Of a stretch of 64,000 nucleotides of DNA, positions 8,850 through 16,818 are shown one piece after another. The DNA is from UBA6623 sp965238125. GTDB lineage: Bacteria; Acidobacteriota; Terriglobia; Bryobacterales; UBA6623. Where the stretch lies: positions 682,001-746,000 of the forward strand of contig OZ250179.1 in assembly GCA_965238125.1 (NCBI GenBank). The letters run 5' to 3'. The position numbers and the translations under genes were made by a program. How positions within the stretch are numbered: position 1 is the stretch's first letter; each line of letters opens with the position of its first letter. Under the pieces are notes generated by a model. The model was not told the origin of the DNA. It made no database searches and worked only from the letters and a program-made list of their open reading frames with translations.

Positions 8850-10481
8850 CTAAATACTCAACTCCTTCACCTGCTGCTTGCGGGACATCCCCAGATCGAA
8901 AATCAATCGGGAAACGAACACCGACGTGAACAGGTTGGCCGCCAAGCCGACCGCCAGCGTCACGGCAAAACCGCGCACCGGCCCGCGCCCGAAGGCGAAC
9001 AAAAACGCCGCCGCGATAATCGTCGTCAAATTGGCGTCAACAATCGTCGTCAGCGCCTTCGCGAACCCTGCATTCAAGGCCGCGACGACCGCCTTGCCGG
9101 CGCGCAACTCCTCGCGCACCCGCTCAAAGATCAGCACATTGGCGTCCACCGCCATGCCGATCGTCAAAATGATACCCGCGATACCGGGCAGCGTCAGCGT
9201 AAAACCGAAATAGCTCAACACCGCCATCAAGATAATCAAGTTAAGGCACAAAGCCACGACGGCGTTGACGCCCGACTTGCGGTAGTAAACCAGCATCAGC
9301 AGGACGACCAGCGCCATGCCGAGCGAAGCGCTCCACACGCCCTGCCGAATCGAATCCGCGCCCAACGACGCCCCGACCGTGCGCTCTTCCAAATACTCAA
9401 CACTCGCCGGCAGCGACCCCGCGCGCAACACCAAGGCCAAGTCCATCGCCTCTTGTTGCCCGCTCAGGCCCGTAATGCGGCCGGAATCCTCGATGCGGGA
9501 TTCGATCGTGGCGACGTTGACGATTCGATTGTCAAGAATGACCGAAAGCCGCCCCTGTCCGGCGCGAGGCCCCGTAAAATCGCCGAAACGAACGCCGGCT
9601 TCCCGCGAGAGCGTAAACGCCGCCTCCCATTGCTGGGTCTGCGGATCGCGGCCCGCCTGAGCGTTACGCAAATCGCGCCCGGTAACGACCGGCGTCCGAT
9701 TCAGGACATACCATTGCTGAATCGACTGCCCGCCGCCGTCGCGCGTGCGCTCGCTGAGAAGTTCGCTGTTGGGCGGGAGGATCCCGCCGTTTTGGCTGAT
9801 GGCCTGCGAGCGGGAGGAGTAGGGGCCGTCGAGAACCTCCTGGATCTCGAGCAGCGCCGTCATCTGCAGAATCTCCATCACGCGGCTGGGGTCGCTAACC
9901 CCCGGCAACTGCACCAGGATTTCATATTCGGCGTCGGCTCGACCGTGTTGCTGGATCGTCGGCTCGGTGAGTCCCAATCCGTTGATGCGGTTTTCGATCG
10001 TCGTGATCGCCTGCGTTACCGTGCGCCCCTTCATCGCCGCCAGCGTGGCCGGACGCATCGTCAGCTTCCAGGTCGAGGAATCGACCGGCGTGTAGAGCCA
10101 CTCATTGAAAACCTCGTCAATCGTCAACCGAAAGTCGGCGCCGCGGTCCGGCGGAATACCCGAAACCGTAATCGCGATCGAATCCGCCGACTCGACATCC
10201 CGCGGCTCGTTGGGCTCGATCGAGTCAAAGAGAATGTCTTGGCGATTGAGGTCCTCGCGGAGCCTAGCCGTCACTTGGCGAGCCTCGGCAAGGATGGCCT
10301 CTTGCACCTGCACCTGTAAGATCAGGTGCGTGCCGCCCCTCAGGTCGAGGCCGAGAGTGATGCGCTCCGCCGCATTTTCCTTCAGCTCCTCCCACGAGGA
10401 GGGGAGGCCGATGATGCCGTAAACGCAAACCAGCACCACGGCAACGACGAAACCCAACTTTTGCAAAAGTTTGCTTGTCAT
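8850..10481 (-). CDS. secD: Protein translocase subunit SecD
   Basis: Partner of SecF in the SecDF complex. The start at 10481 (MTSKLLQKLGF) is preferred over the open frame reaching 10568 because the membrane helix then starts at once. It has 543 residues: N-terminal helix, signature RITLGLDLRGGTHLIL, P1 head domain with the NRINGLGLTEPTIQQ segment, a second periplasmic region, and six C-terminal helices with GIAGIILTIGMAVDANVLIFERVREE (the GMAVDANVLI motif). It begins 58 bases after yajC. A long open frame on the opposite strand here is a codon shadow. Confidence 0.96.
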   Translation of the reverse strand: MTSKLLQKLGFVVAVVLVCVYGIIGLPSSWEELKENAAERITLGLDLRGGTHLILQVQVQEAILAEARQVTARLREDLNRQDILFDSIEPNEPRDVESADSIAITVSGIPPDRGADFRLTIDEVFNEWLYTPVDSSTWKLTMRPATLAAMKGRTVTQAITTIENRINGLGLTEPTIQQHGRADAEYEILVQLPGVSDPSRVMEILQMTALLEIQEVLDGPYSSRSQAISQNGGILPPNSELLSERTRDGGGQSIQQWYVLNRTPVVTGRDLRNAQAGRDPQTQQWEAAFTLSREAGVRFGDFTGPRAGQGRLSVILDNRIVNVATIESRIEDSGRITGLSGQQEAMDLALVLRAGSLPASVEYLEERTVGASLGADSIRQGVWSASLGMALVVLLMLVYYRKSGVNAVVALCLNLIILMAVLSYFGFTLTLPGIAGIILTIGMAVDANVLIFERVREELRAGKAVVAALNAGFAKALTTIVDANLTTIIAAAFLFAFGRGPVRGFAVTLAVGLAANLFTSVFVSRLIFDLGMSRKQQVKELSI

Positions 10482-10539
10482 GAGATTGCGAGAGAGGCGA
10501 TTGCCAGGTCGTCGCCCGGACGCGGACGCCTCGGGGAAA

Positions 10540-10932
10540 CTAGGATTTGCTCTCCTCCTGGTCGGCAATCAGCGCGGTCACGGCATTGCGCGAGATTTCC
10601 AGCTTCACGTTGTCGGGCTTTACGCGCACAGTGACCGTATTGTCGTCGCCCACCGCCACCAGCGTCCCCATGACGCCGCCGCTGGTGACGACTTTGTCTC
10701 CGTTCTTGAGGTTCCGCAGCATCTCGTCCAATTTGCGCTGTTTGCGCCGCATCGGCATGAACAGCACAAAGTAGAAGATCACCACCATAAAGATGATGGG
10801 GACAAAGATACCCTGAGGCGAGCTTCCGCCTTGCAGCAGCCAAAGAGCCGGCGGCGCGGCGGCCGCAAGCCAATGCATTTCCCACAACGCCTGCATTTGA
10901 GCCTCGGCACCCCCGCCCGCGCCTATCCCCAT
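10540..10932 (-). CDS. yajC: Sec translocon accessory protein YajC
   Basis: Small membrane protein associated with SecDF-YidC. It has 130 residues with one helix (~44-64, IFVPIIFMVVIFYFVLFMPMRR) followed by the family motif RRKQRKLDEMLRNLKNGDKVVTSGGVMGTLVAV. The N-terminus is longer than usual; a start at the internal MHWLAA (10878) is also possible. The yajC-secD-secF order directly downstream of tgt is the classical arrangement in many bacteria. Confidence 0.93.
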   Translation of the reverse strand: MGIGAGGGAEAQMQALWEMHWLAAAAPPALWLLQGGSSPQGIFVPIIFMVVIFYFVLFMPMRRKQRKLDEMLRNLKNGDKVVTSGGVMGTLVAVGDDNTVTVRVKPDNVKLEISRNAVTALIADQEESKS

Positions 10933-11003
10933 GGCGGCCGCGGAATTGTCGAGGGGGATTCGATCCGTCTACAGAGTCTTCCGGCTGCCCGCGGCGAGAT
11001 CGG

Positions 11004-12170
11004 CTACCCTCCCCGCCGGTCGGCGGAGCGGACACGGGCTAGGTAAGCAGGGAACTCTCCAATTTGTATAGCTTCGCGAATCTCCCTGAGCCTGTCAAGG
11101 TAAACGGTCAAATTATGGAGCGTCGCCAGTGTGGAATAAAGCATCTCCCCGGCCAAAAACAGGTGCCGCAGGTAGGCCCGTGAGTGATTCCGGCAAGTGT
11201 AACAGGCGCAGTTTTCGTCCACCGGCCGCGGATCGGCCTTCCATTCGCTGTTCTTGATGATGAGCCGACCCTCGGATGTAAAAAGATAGCCGTTGCGGGC
11301 GTTTCGGGTCGGCAACACGCAGTCCATCATGTCGACGCCCCGAGCGACGTACTCGCCCAACTCGTCGAGCAAGCCCACGCCCATGACGTAACGCGGCTTG
11401 TCGCGCGGCAAGATCGGCTCGCTCGCCTCGACCATTTCGAAACTCAGCGCCCGAGGCTCGCCGACCGACAACCCGCCGATCGCGTAACCCGGCGCGTCCA
11501 TCTCGACCAATCGCTCCGCGCACTCGCGCCGCAATTCCGGGAACATCGACCCCTGAACGATCGGGAACAGCAGGGGCGGCAAACGCTTGATTTCCGCGCG
11601 GGCCCCTGTTTCGGCATCCGTCTCCGTTTCCGCCCTCCAATGCCGAATCCCCCGCTTGGCCCAGTCAATCGTCCGCTCCATCGACGCCTTCGCATACGGG
11701 CGGCTCACCGGATACTCCGTGCATTCATCGAGCACCATCATCACATCGCTGCCCAGCGTGCGCTGAACGTCGATGGTCGATTCCGGCGTGAACACATGTT
11801 CGGAGCCATCCAAGTGCGACCGGAAAATCACCCCGTCGTCGGTGATCTTGCGCAGAGAGCTCAGGCTGAAGACTTGGAAGCCGCCCGAGTCCGTCAGGAT
11901 GGCTCCCCCCCAGTTCATAAAACCGTGCAGGCCGCCGAGCTGCCCGACCGTTTCATGCCCGGGACGTAAATACAGGTGGTAGGTGTTCGCCAGGACGATC
12001 CGCGCCCCCAGCTGCTCGGCCAACATATGCTGCGTCAAGCCCTTGACGCTGCCAAGCGTCCCCACCGGCATAAAGACCGGCGTTTCGATGGTTCCATGGG
12101 CCGTGTGGAGTAACCCGGCCCGAGCGCGGGTATGCCGGCACTCGGCGACAATTTCAAAGCGGTTGTCCAT
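11004..12170 (-). CDS. tgt: Queuine tRNA-ribosyltransferase (tRNA-guanine transglycosylase)
   Basis: Replaces guanine-34 with preQ1 in GUN-anticodon tRNAs during queuosine synthesis. It has 388 residues and a TIM barrel: catalytic-region motifs TILTDSGGFQVFSLSSLRKITDDGV (nucleophile region), VQGSMFPELRRECAERL, GYAIGGLSVGE, and the zinc site CACYTCRNHSRAYLRHLF near residues 330-350. It is first in the tgt-yajC-secD-secF run. A short palindromic repeat (family F, 12173-12199) ends two bases before the start codon, and no Shine-Dalgarno sequence is visible, so initiation may be weak or the repeat may have replaced the native leader. Confidence 0.95.
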   Translation of the reverse strand: MDNRFEIVAECRHTRARAGLLHTAHGTIETPVFMPVGTLGSVKGLTQHMLAEQLGARIVLANTYHLYLRPGHETVGQLGGLHGFMNWGGAILTDSGGFQVFSLSSLRKITDDGVIFRSHLDGSEHVFTPESTIDVQRTLGSDVMMVLDECTEYPVSRPYAKASMERTIDWAKRGIRHWRAETETDAETGARAEIKRLPPLLFPIVQGSMFPELRRECAERLVEMDAPGYAIGGLSVGEPRALSFEMVEASEPILPRDKPRYVMGVGLLDELGEYVARGVDMMDCVLPTRNARNGYLFTSEGRLIIKNSEWKADPRPVDENCACYTCRNHSRAYLRHLFLAGEMLYSTLATLHNLTVYLDRLREIREAIQIGEFPAYLARVRSADRRGG

Positions 12171-12172
12171 GG

Positions 12173-12199
12173 CAGTGGGGCAGGTCTCCAGGCCTGCCC
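12173..12199. repeat. Dispersed repeat F, copy 1 (abuts the tgt start codon)
   Basis: A 27-base sequence, identical to 21781-21807, that folds as a hairpin (GGGCAGG paired with CCTGCCC). It sits in the 5' leader of tgt, two bases from the ATG. The second copy lies inside the cobC reading frame. Confidence 0.8.
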
Positions 12200-12242
12200 G
12201 CCGGCAACCGCGGTCTCTCCGCGAACACCGGCCGAGCAGTCC

Positions 12243-12641
12243 TCAACCCATAAAGCTGAAGCCTTCCGGCTCGATCTTGTAGAGTACCCGGATCTCACCC
12301 GGCTGTCGGTAGGGGTATTTGGCAACGCCCATGTATTTGGAGGCCATCTTGTCGATGTGATCGTCGGCCCCCTGCTCGGTAATCTCGACGACCTTCCCGC
12401 GTACTTCCAAATAACGGTAGGGATTGTCGGGGTCCGACAACGCCAAGCTCACCCGCGGATCGCGCCGCATGTTCTTATCCTTGCGGCGTCCCTTGGCGGA
12501 ATTGACAACCACCAAGTCGCCGTCGATGTCGCACCACACCGGCGTCACCTGTGGACGGCCGTCGGGCATCAGCGTCGCGAGATTCGCGAACGTCTTCTTA
12601 CTGAACAGATCACGGTATTGCTCGGGAATTTCTTGGGCCAT
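12243..12641 (-). CDS. PPOX-class (pyridoxamine 5'-phosphate oxidase fold) F420/FMN-dependent protein
   Basis: Predicted flavin- or F420-binding split-barrel oxidoreductase; the substrate is unknown. It has 132 residues, the usual length for the family. Seen: LATLMPDGRPQVTPVWCDIDGDLVVVNSAKGRRKDKNMRRDPRVSLALSDPDNPYRYLEVRGKVVEI, shown here in parts as LATLMPDGRPQVTPVW, KGRRKDKNMRRDPRV and YRYLEVRGKV, which match the PPOX beta-barrel pattern seen in F420-dependent members. A GAGG ribosome site precedes the ATG. It stands between tgt and a sensor kinase gene with a gap on both sides, so operon membership is unclear. Confidence 0.85.
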   Translation of the reverse strand: MAQEIPEQYRDLFSKKTFANLATLMPDGRPQVTPVWCDIDGDLVVVNSAKGRRKDKNMRRDPRVSLALSDPDNPYRYLEVRGKVVEITEQGADDHIDKMASKYMGVAKYPYRQPGEIRVLYKIEPEGFSFMG

Positions 12642-12683
12642 ATTTACCTCGCGGCGCGGTTTTACCGCCCCCTACATTGCGTC

Positions 12684-14054
12684 TCATTCCGGGCGCGCCG
12701 CGGCGGCCGGCGCCGCTACGGCCTGCTCGGACTCGGGGCCATCCGCCTCCTGCGCGGCCGAGTCCAGCAGCTCGGGAAGCTGAACTCGAATCCGCGTCCC
12801 TCCTCCCGGCCTCGGCTCCATCGTGAAATGGAATTCGTTGCCGTAGAGCACTCCCAGGCGCTCGTGGACATTGCTGAGCCCGATGCCGCGCCGGAAAACG
12901 TCCGGCATCTGCTCGGCCGGAATTCCGACTCCGTCATCCTCGATTTCGATTTGCAAGCGCCCGCCGCGCAAGGCGCTCGAGAGCCAAATCGTTCCGCCGC
13001 CGACTTTCGGTCCCAATCCATGCTTAATCGAATTTTCGACCAGCGGCTGCAACAGCATGCTCGGCACCAGCGCGTGCAGCGTGTCGTCGTCAAACTCCTT
13101 GACGATCTTCAGCTTCTCGCCGAAACGAACCACTTCGATGCTCAGATAATCGTCGATAAAAGCGATCTCCTCGCGCAGCGGCGCGAACGTGTCCTGTTTG
13201 CGCAGCAGCCGCCGCAAGATCGTTGAAAGCTTGAAGACCACCTTGCGCGCCGTGTCGCGATCACTGCGGATCAGCGAAGCCACCGAATTCAACGTATTGA
13301 ACAAGAAGTGGGGGTTGATCTGACTCGTCAGCGAAGCCAAACGCGCTTCGATCAGCAACCTCTGCTGCTCTTCGATCTTCCATTCGTTGCGCGTGCTGTT
13401 CCAGACCTTGAGCGTCAATCCCACACAGAGCACGGTGGTCGAGTAGACCGCCACAACCGTCAACGCACCGGCGGGCGGGTCGGCCGGATAGAGCGTGAAA
13501 AGCCATTGTTTCGACTGGAAGGCGTGTCCCAGGCTCGTGCGAATGAATTCCACGACCAGACACGAAAACAGCAGCAACATCTGAAACGCGTTCTGCGAGG
13601 TTTGCAGATTCCGCAACACCCAATTGGAAATCGTGAAGGGGAAAAACGGCGTAAAGCGCCAAATCTCTTCCGGCCCCGGGGCGAAATCGCGCAACAGCCC
13701 CCCGAGCGCTCCCACGCCGATCAGCAGCGGCAGAGTGATCCATTCGCCGGCCAACAACGCCGGCAGCGCAACCAGTCCTGCGGCCACCGCCCCGGTCACA
13801 TAACCGCCGACCAGCCCGCACACCAGCGAACTCTCCAAACCCAGCTCGGCCGCCTTGTATCCCAGCAGCAAGCGCGCCAGTGTGCCGCACAGAAAAACCG
13901 CCCCAAACAGCAGCCCCAACTGCATGCGCTGGTGGACGGTGCGCTGCTCGCGCAGCAACATCTTCTTCGCGAACGACCAGCGCAACATGATGCTGGCCAT
14001 CGACGCAATGACGGCGATCTTCACCAGCAGACTGAGAAGGAGTTCGCGTTCCAT
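12684..14054 (-). CDS. LytS/YehU-type membrane sensor histidine kinase
   Basis: Predicted two-component sensor. It has 456 residues: an N-terminal block of five to six membrane helices (~1-210) like the 5TM-Lyt sensor domain, a short linker (RNEWKIEEQQRLLIEARL), the His_kinase domain with phosphoacceptor motif QINPHFLFNTLNSVASLI (~248-265), N-box LLQPLVENSIKHGLG, and G-box DDGVGIP and RGIGLSNVHERL. The C-terminus is an Ala-rich tail. LytS-family kinases normally pair with a LytTR response regulator encoded next to them; none is visible within several kilobases, so this is an orphan here. The ligand is unknown. Confidence 0.9.
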   Translation of the reverse strand: MERELLLSLLVKIAVIASMASIMLRWSFAKKMLLREQRTVHQRMQLGLLFGAVFLCGTLARLLLGYKAAELGLESSLVCGLVGGYVTGAVAAGLVALPALLAGEWITLPLLIGVGALGGLLRDFAPGPEEIWRFTPFFPFTISNWVLRNLQTSQNAFQMLLLFSCLVVEFIRTSLGHAFQSKQWLFTLYPADPPAGALTVVAVYSTTVLCVGLTLKVWNSTRNEWKIEEQQRLLIEARLASLTSQINPHFLFNTLNSVASLIRSDRDTARKVVFKLSTILRRLLRKQDTFAPLREEIAFIDDYLSIEVVRFGEKLKIVKEFDDDTLHALVPSMLLQPLVENSIKHGLGPKVGGGTIWLSSALRGGRLQIEIEDDGVGIPAEQMPDVFRRGIGLSNVHERLGVLYGNEFHFTMEPRPGGGTRIRVQLPELLDSAAQEADGPESEQAVAAPAAAARPE

Positions 14055-14204
14055 CGCTTGTTATGCGTGGCGAGAGAGAGTTCAGCCCCCGCCCCGCCGG
14101 GTTAGGGGCCGTGAAAAAAGGGGGGCTGTCCCGAGCGCCCGCCAAATAAGTTCGCTTGAATCAATAACCCGCCCGGCGCGAAGTGAACTCTTCCGAAAAT
14201 CCCC

Positions 14205-14360
14205 TTTCCAACGTATTGTAGATTCCGTTTGTTCTCGGCGACACCGCGAACACCTTGAGCCGCGAAGCGGCGGCCGGAATATAGCCCGGGATGGAGCCGG
14301 AACGGCGGAACCCTGGGTGGAACCCGCACCCGCGCGAGCCCTGGAAATGTTGCCAGAGGG
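14205..14360 (-). repeat. Dispersed repeat B, copy 1
   Basis: The reverse complement of this stretch matches 49490-49645 over most of its length, including the shared core GGGCTATATTCC and the segment CGCCGCTTCGCGGCTCAAGG. Short pieces of the same repeat occur at 33205-33240 and in the 53.3-53.4 kb gap. No coding capacity or target-site duplication was seen. Confidence 0.75.
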
Positions 14361-14459
14361 CACACCGGTCGGGGTGTTTCGGGCGTTTTCAAGCCCTGGG
14401 GCTCCGCCCCAGACCCCGAGGTTTATCGCTTTCCGGCCGGGATGTCTCATCGCCTCGGT

Positions 14460-14803
14460 CCCCGCCCCCGGCAGGGGGCGCGGATAGTAGCCCCGGGCTT
14501 CAGCCCGGGGTCCGCGCCACACATCAGGAGAAGCCCCGGACCGGGCGTAGGAACAATCGTTCGATGCAACTCCGCCCAATAGGCAACTTCCGCCCTGCCC
14601 GCCCGCTGACGGTTGACTACTTCGACGCTCCTTGGCGTTGAACGCCACATTCCAAAACCGGCGGGGTGCCATATGGCAAGAAGGTAAGGGCGGCGGGAAG
14701 CTCGCGCCCGACCCTTCGGCCCGTCCATACCCATTTTCATGGCGGTATTATTAATCTGCGGATTCATGGAAACGAAACCGTCCCCCATTTTTCCAGCGGC
14801 GGG
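14460..14803 (+). repeat. Dispersed repeat A, copy 1 (long form)
   Basis: Starts with CCCCGCCCCCGG, then a strong hairpin (CCCCGGGCTTCAGCCCGGGG), the conserved GGGCGTAGGAAC block, and ends with an AT-richer tail containing GCGGTATTATTAAT. The same modules in the same order occur at 18528-18740, where a middle insert of roughly 130-150 bases is missing. Confidence 0.75.
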
Positions 14804-14896
14804 GGCGACAACCACCGCAGCCTGAAACCGGGCGTCCGGCCTCGTCCTTTATAATGGTAATACTTGATCGCTCGTATCCCCAACTGGATGTAGCCC

Positions 14897-14970
14897 GCTC
14901 TTCTCACCACATGGCGAGGCGAACTGCGTGAAAGGCGGTCAGTACGAGGCGCGCCTCTTGGCGAGCGGAG
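14897..14970 (+). repeat. Dispersed repeat H, copy 1
   Basis: Shares TTCTCACCACRTGGCGAGGC, then a variable stretch, then GTACGAGGC with 25091-25160. Both copies sit just outside genes (upstream of ribA; downstream of the Dabb-domain gene). Confidence 0.6.
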
Positions 14971-15205
14971 ACGTACTTGAACGGTACGGTGAGCACCGCG
15001 AGCAAGCGCAACGAACCTAATGGCGGGTCTATCGCGCGCTTCGACCGGCAGGCGGTGAGAAATGCGGGTTCGGCGATGGACCGCCGCCGGAAAATGGGAA
15101 GCCCTTCCGAGGTTCGAGGCACGAATCGGGTTGCGCCTACTCCAAGCCGCCCGTCACCCGCGCCGACCTCGCGGAGTTACCGGCCGGCATTTTTGAAGAT
15201 TCACC

Positions 15206-15835
15206 GTGGCATTGACTGAAAAAATCGAGCAAGTCGCCGAAGCTGACTTCCCCTGTCGCTTCGGCAATTTCCGCATTTTCGGCTTTCGGGGTGGGACGTC
15301 GGAGAACTCTGTCAACCGTGCCCCGACGGAAACCGTCGCCCTCAAGCTGGGCGATTTCTCCCTCCCCGGCCCCGCGCCCTTGGTCCGCATCCATTCCCAA
15401 TGCCTAACCGGCGACGTTTTCGGCAGCCTGCGCTGCGACTGCGGACGGCAGCTCGCCCTGGCGCTAGAAATGATGGCGCAAGAAGGCCGCGGGCTGCTGA
15501 TTTACGACCCCCAAGAGGGACGAGGCATCGGCCTACTCAACAAGCTGATGGCCTATCAGCTCCAGGACGCCGGGGCCGACACCGTAGAGGCGAACGAAGA
15601 GTTGGGCTTCGAGGCCGATCACCGCAATTACGACGGACCGATCGCAGTGATGCGTCATTTCGGGCTGCGGCAAGTGCGTTTCCTCTCCAACAACCCGGAA
15701 AAAGTCGCCGCCCTGGAAGCCGGCGGCATCGAAGTCACCGAACGCGTCCCCTGCGAAGTCGACCTCCCCGACCAAGCCGCAAGCTACCTCCGTACGAAGA
15801 AAGAAAAGCTGGGGCACTTGATCGAAGGGCTGTAG
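15206..15835 (+). CDS. ribA: GTP cyclohydrolase II (riboflavin biosynthesis)
   Basis: Converts GTP to 2,5-diamino-6-ribosylamino-pyrimidinone 5'-phosphate, the first step of riboflavin synthesis, in the cytosol. It has 209 residues from a GTG start, normal for a stand-alone RibA. Seen: RIHSQCLTGDVFGSLRCDCG, which gives the three zinc ligands as Cys-x10-Cys-x-Cys, and the active-site region YDPQEGRGIGLLNKLMAYQLQD. The C-terminal LSNNPEKVAALE is also family-typical. It is not fused to RibB and no other rib gene is nearby. No FMN riboswitch was recognised upstream; that gap holds repeats. Confidence 0.95.
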   Translation: MALTEKIEQVAEADFPCRFGNFRIFGFRGGTSENSVNRAPTETVALKLGDFSLPGPAPLVRIHSQCLTGDVFGSLRCDCGRQLALALEMMAQEGRGLLIYDPQEGRGIGLLNKLMAYQLQDAGADTVEANEELGFEADHRNYDGPIAVMRHFGLRQVRFLSNNPEKVAALEAGGIEVTERVPCEVDLPDQAASYLRTKKEKLGHLIEGL

Positions 15836-15860
15836 CCGACAAGAGCCGCGGTCGGGAGAC

Positions 15861-16301
15861 CTATCGTTCTACCACTAGCCGGTGGCTCCGCCCGTCTCCG
15901 CACTCGACTATCGCGGTCACCCAGGGGAGAGGGATCGGGTGAGGCACATAGAACTCGATACCGCCGCCGTGCCGCGCCTCCGGGAACAACGGGGATGGAG
16001 CCGCGAGGCCCGGCCCCCAGATCTCCGAGATACTCTTGGCCGGAACCAATAGACAGTGCGTACAAGGGAGGGGCAAGCCTAACTCGTGCGACGCAACCCA
16101 GGTCGGGTATCCGGTCGGCGTGAGGAATACGCCGCCTCCGGCTCCACCGATTCGCCCGGACTTCTTGACCAGCTCGAAGAACGGTTCTGTTGTGTAGTGG
16201 CCAAGCACGCCGAAGGATCTCGCAACTTCAACTCTCGGCGGCTCTGCCGACGCCACTCGACGGACTCGACGCCCCGATTGAGTTGACCGCGAACGAGCCA
16301 C
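15861..16301 (-). CDS. Possible ADP-ribosyltransferase-like (HYD1-type) toxin domain, orphan fragment
   Basis: A minus-strand frame of up to 146 residues (first start GTG at 16301; the frame is open to a stop at 16374). From about residue 32 it reads as a plausible compact domain: GVLGHYTTEPFFELVKKSGR, then GGGVFLTP, then EARHGGGIEFYVP. The pattern H-Y-T, later G-V-F-L-T and a late acidic residue resembles the HYD1-type ADP-ribosyltransferase toxin domains found at the C-terminus of RHS/polymorphic toxins. There is no RHS core upstream and no immunity gene was recognised, so it may be a degraded remnant. The N-terminal 30 residues are of low complexity and may not be coding. Family assignment is an inference. 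Confidence 0.35.
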   Translation of the reverse strand: MARSRSTQSGRRVRRVASAEPPRVEVARSFGVLGHYTTEPFFELVKKSGRIGGAGGGVFLTPTGYPTWVASHELGLPLPCTHCLLVPAKSISEIWGPGLAAPSPLFPEARHGGGIEFYVPHPIPLPWVTAIVECGDGRSHRLVVER

Positions 16302-16424
16302 TGGTTCGCGAGCTTGGACTCCAGTACCGTGACGGCAACGAGCAGGCCCTGGCAGGAGCCCAGACGGGCGGCGTCATCTCGGGAATCTCGGCGGACCCGA
16401 CTTGGCGGGGGGTGTTCGACATGA

Positions 16425-16685
16425 ATGTGGGACGTCCCTGCCGCAATGCGAGTAGAAGAAACAGAGGCGTGGTCGGAAGGCCACGCTCAGCCCGGTTCAC
16501 CGGGCTTGGGTTGCAAGTAGGCCGGTCCTTCGAGGGCCGGTTTTAAGGGCCTCGTCGTTCGGTACGAGGCCGTTTCAACGGCCTTTTCCCGTAAGGCTTT
16601 AGTCGTGGCCGAACCAAGGAAGAATTCAGGCAGGGAAGCGCTCGAGCCCGGGGCGCCGATTCTCCCATATTTATGTCGCGCACCC
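16425..16685 (-). repeat. Dispersed repeat D, copy 1 (hairpin string)
   Basis: The reverse complement matches 30115-30345 and 57535-57715. Its core is a row of short perfect hairpins: GGCCGTTGAAACGGCC, an ACCGGCCCTCGAAGGACCGG-type stem, and AGCCCGGTGAACCGGGCT. The outer part carries AATATGGGAGAATCGGCG and TTCCCTGCCTGAA, shared with the 30 kb copy. It fills the gap upstream of btuF. Confidence 0.8.
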
Positions 16686-16818
16686 CTTGGCGGGCCCCGC
16701 CGCTTCGCCGTCGGCTCGATACAATACTCGGTACTCCCCTCGATCCGGGCTCGCCTTCGCAGCGTCGCCGATCGAGCTTCGGCAGAGGACGGTCGGAATC
16801 GCGGAGCCCCGAATCTCG

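Larger units (their letters stand above)
14055..15205. other. Gene-free, repeat-rich region of about 1.15 kb
   Basis: No coding frame here shows a recognisable protein or consistent codon use. The region is filled by copies of three dispersed repeats: B (14205-14360), A (14460-14803) and H (14897-14970). Between them are short G-rich and C-rich runs. It separates the minus-strand kinase gene from ribA, which is divergent to it, so promoters for both probably lie here, but none was clear. Confidence 0.6.

Noticed and set aside
8781..10319. Long (512-codon) open frame antisense to secD
   Set aside because: secD has full-length homology on the other strand. This frame has Arg/Gln/His-rich composition with no domain, as expected for a high-GC shadow. 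The same holds for 47784-49289 (antisense to the SSS symporter), 44217-45749, 31891-32967 and 37258-38574.
14082..14672. 196-codon minus-strand frame in the repeat region
   Set aside because: It is entirely covered by repeats A and B and has no recognisable protein features.
16228..16500. RHS-repeat core upstream of the toxin-like fragment
   Set aside because: None of the three minus-strand frames shows YD repeats or the RHS end motif.
16435..16818. Cobalamin riboswitch upstream of btuF
   Set aside because: Looked for a B12-box-like conserved core and found none; the space is taken up by repeat D.
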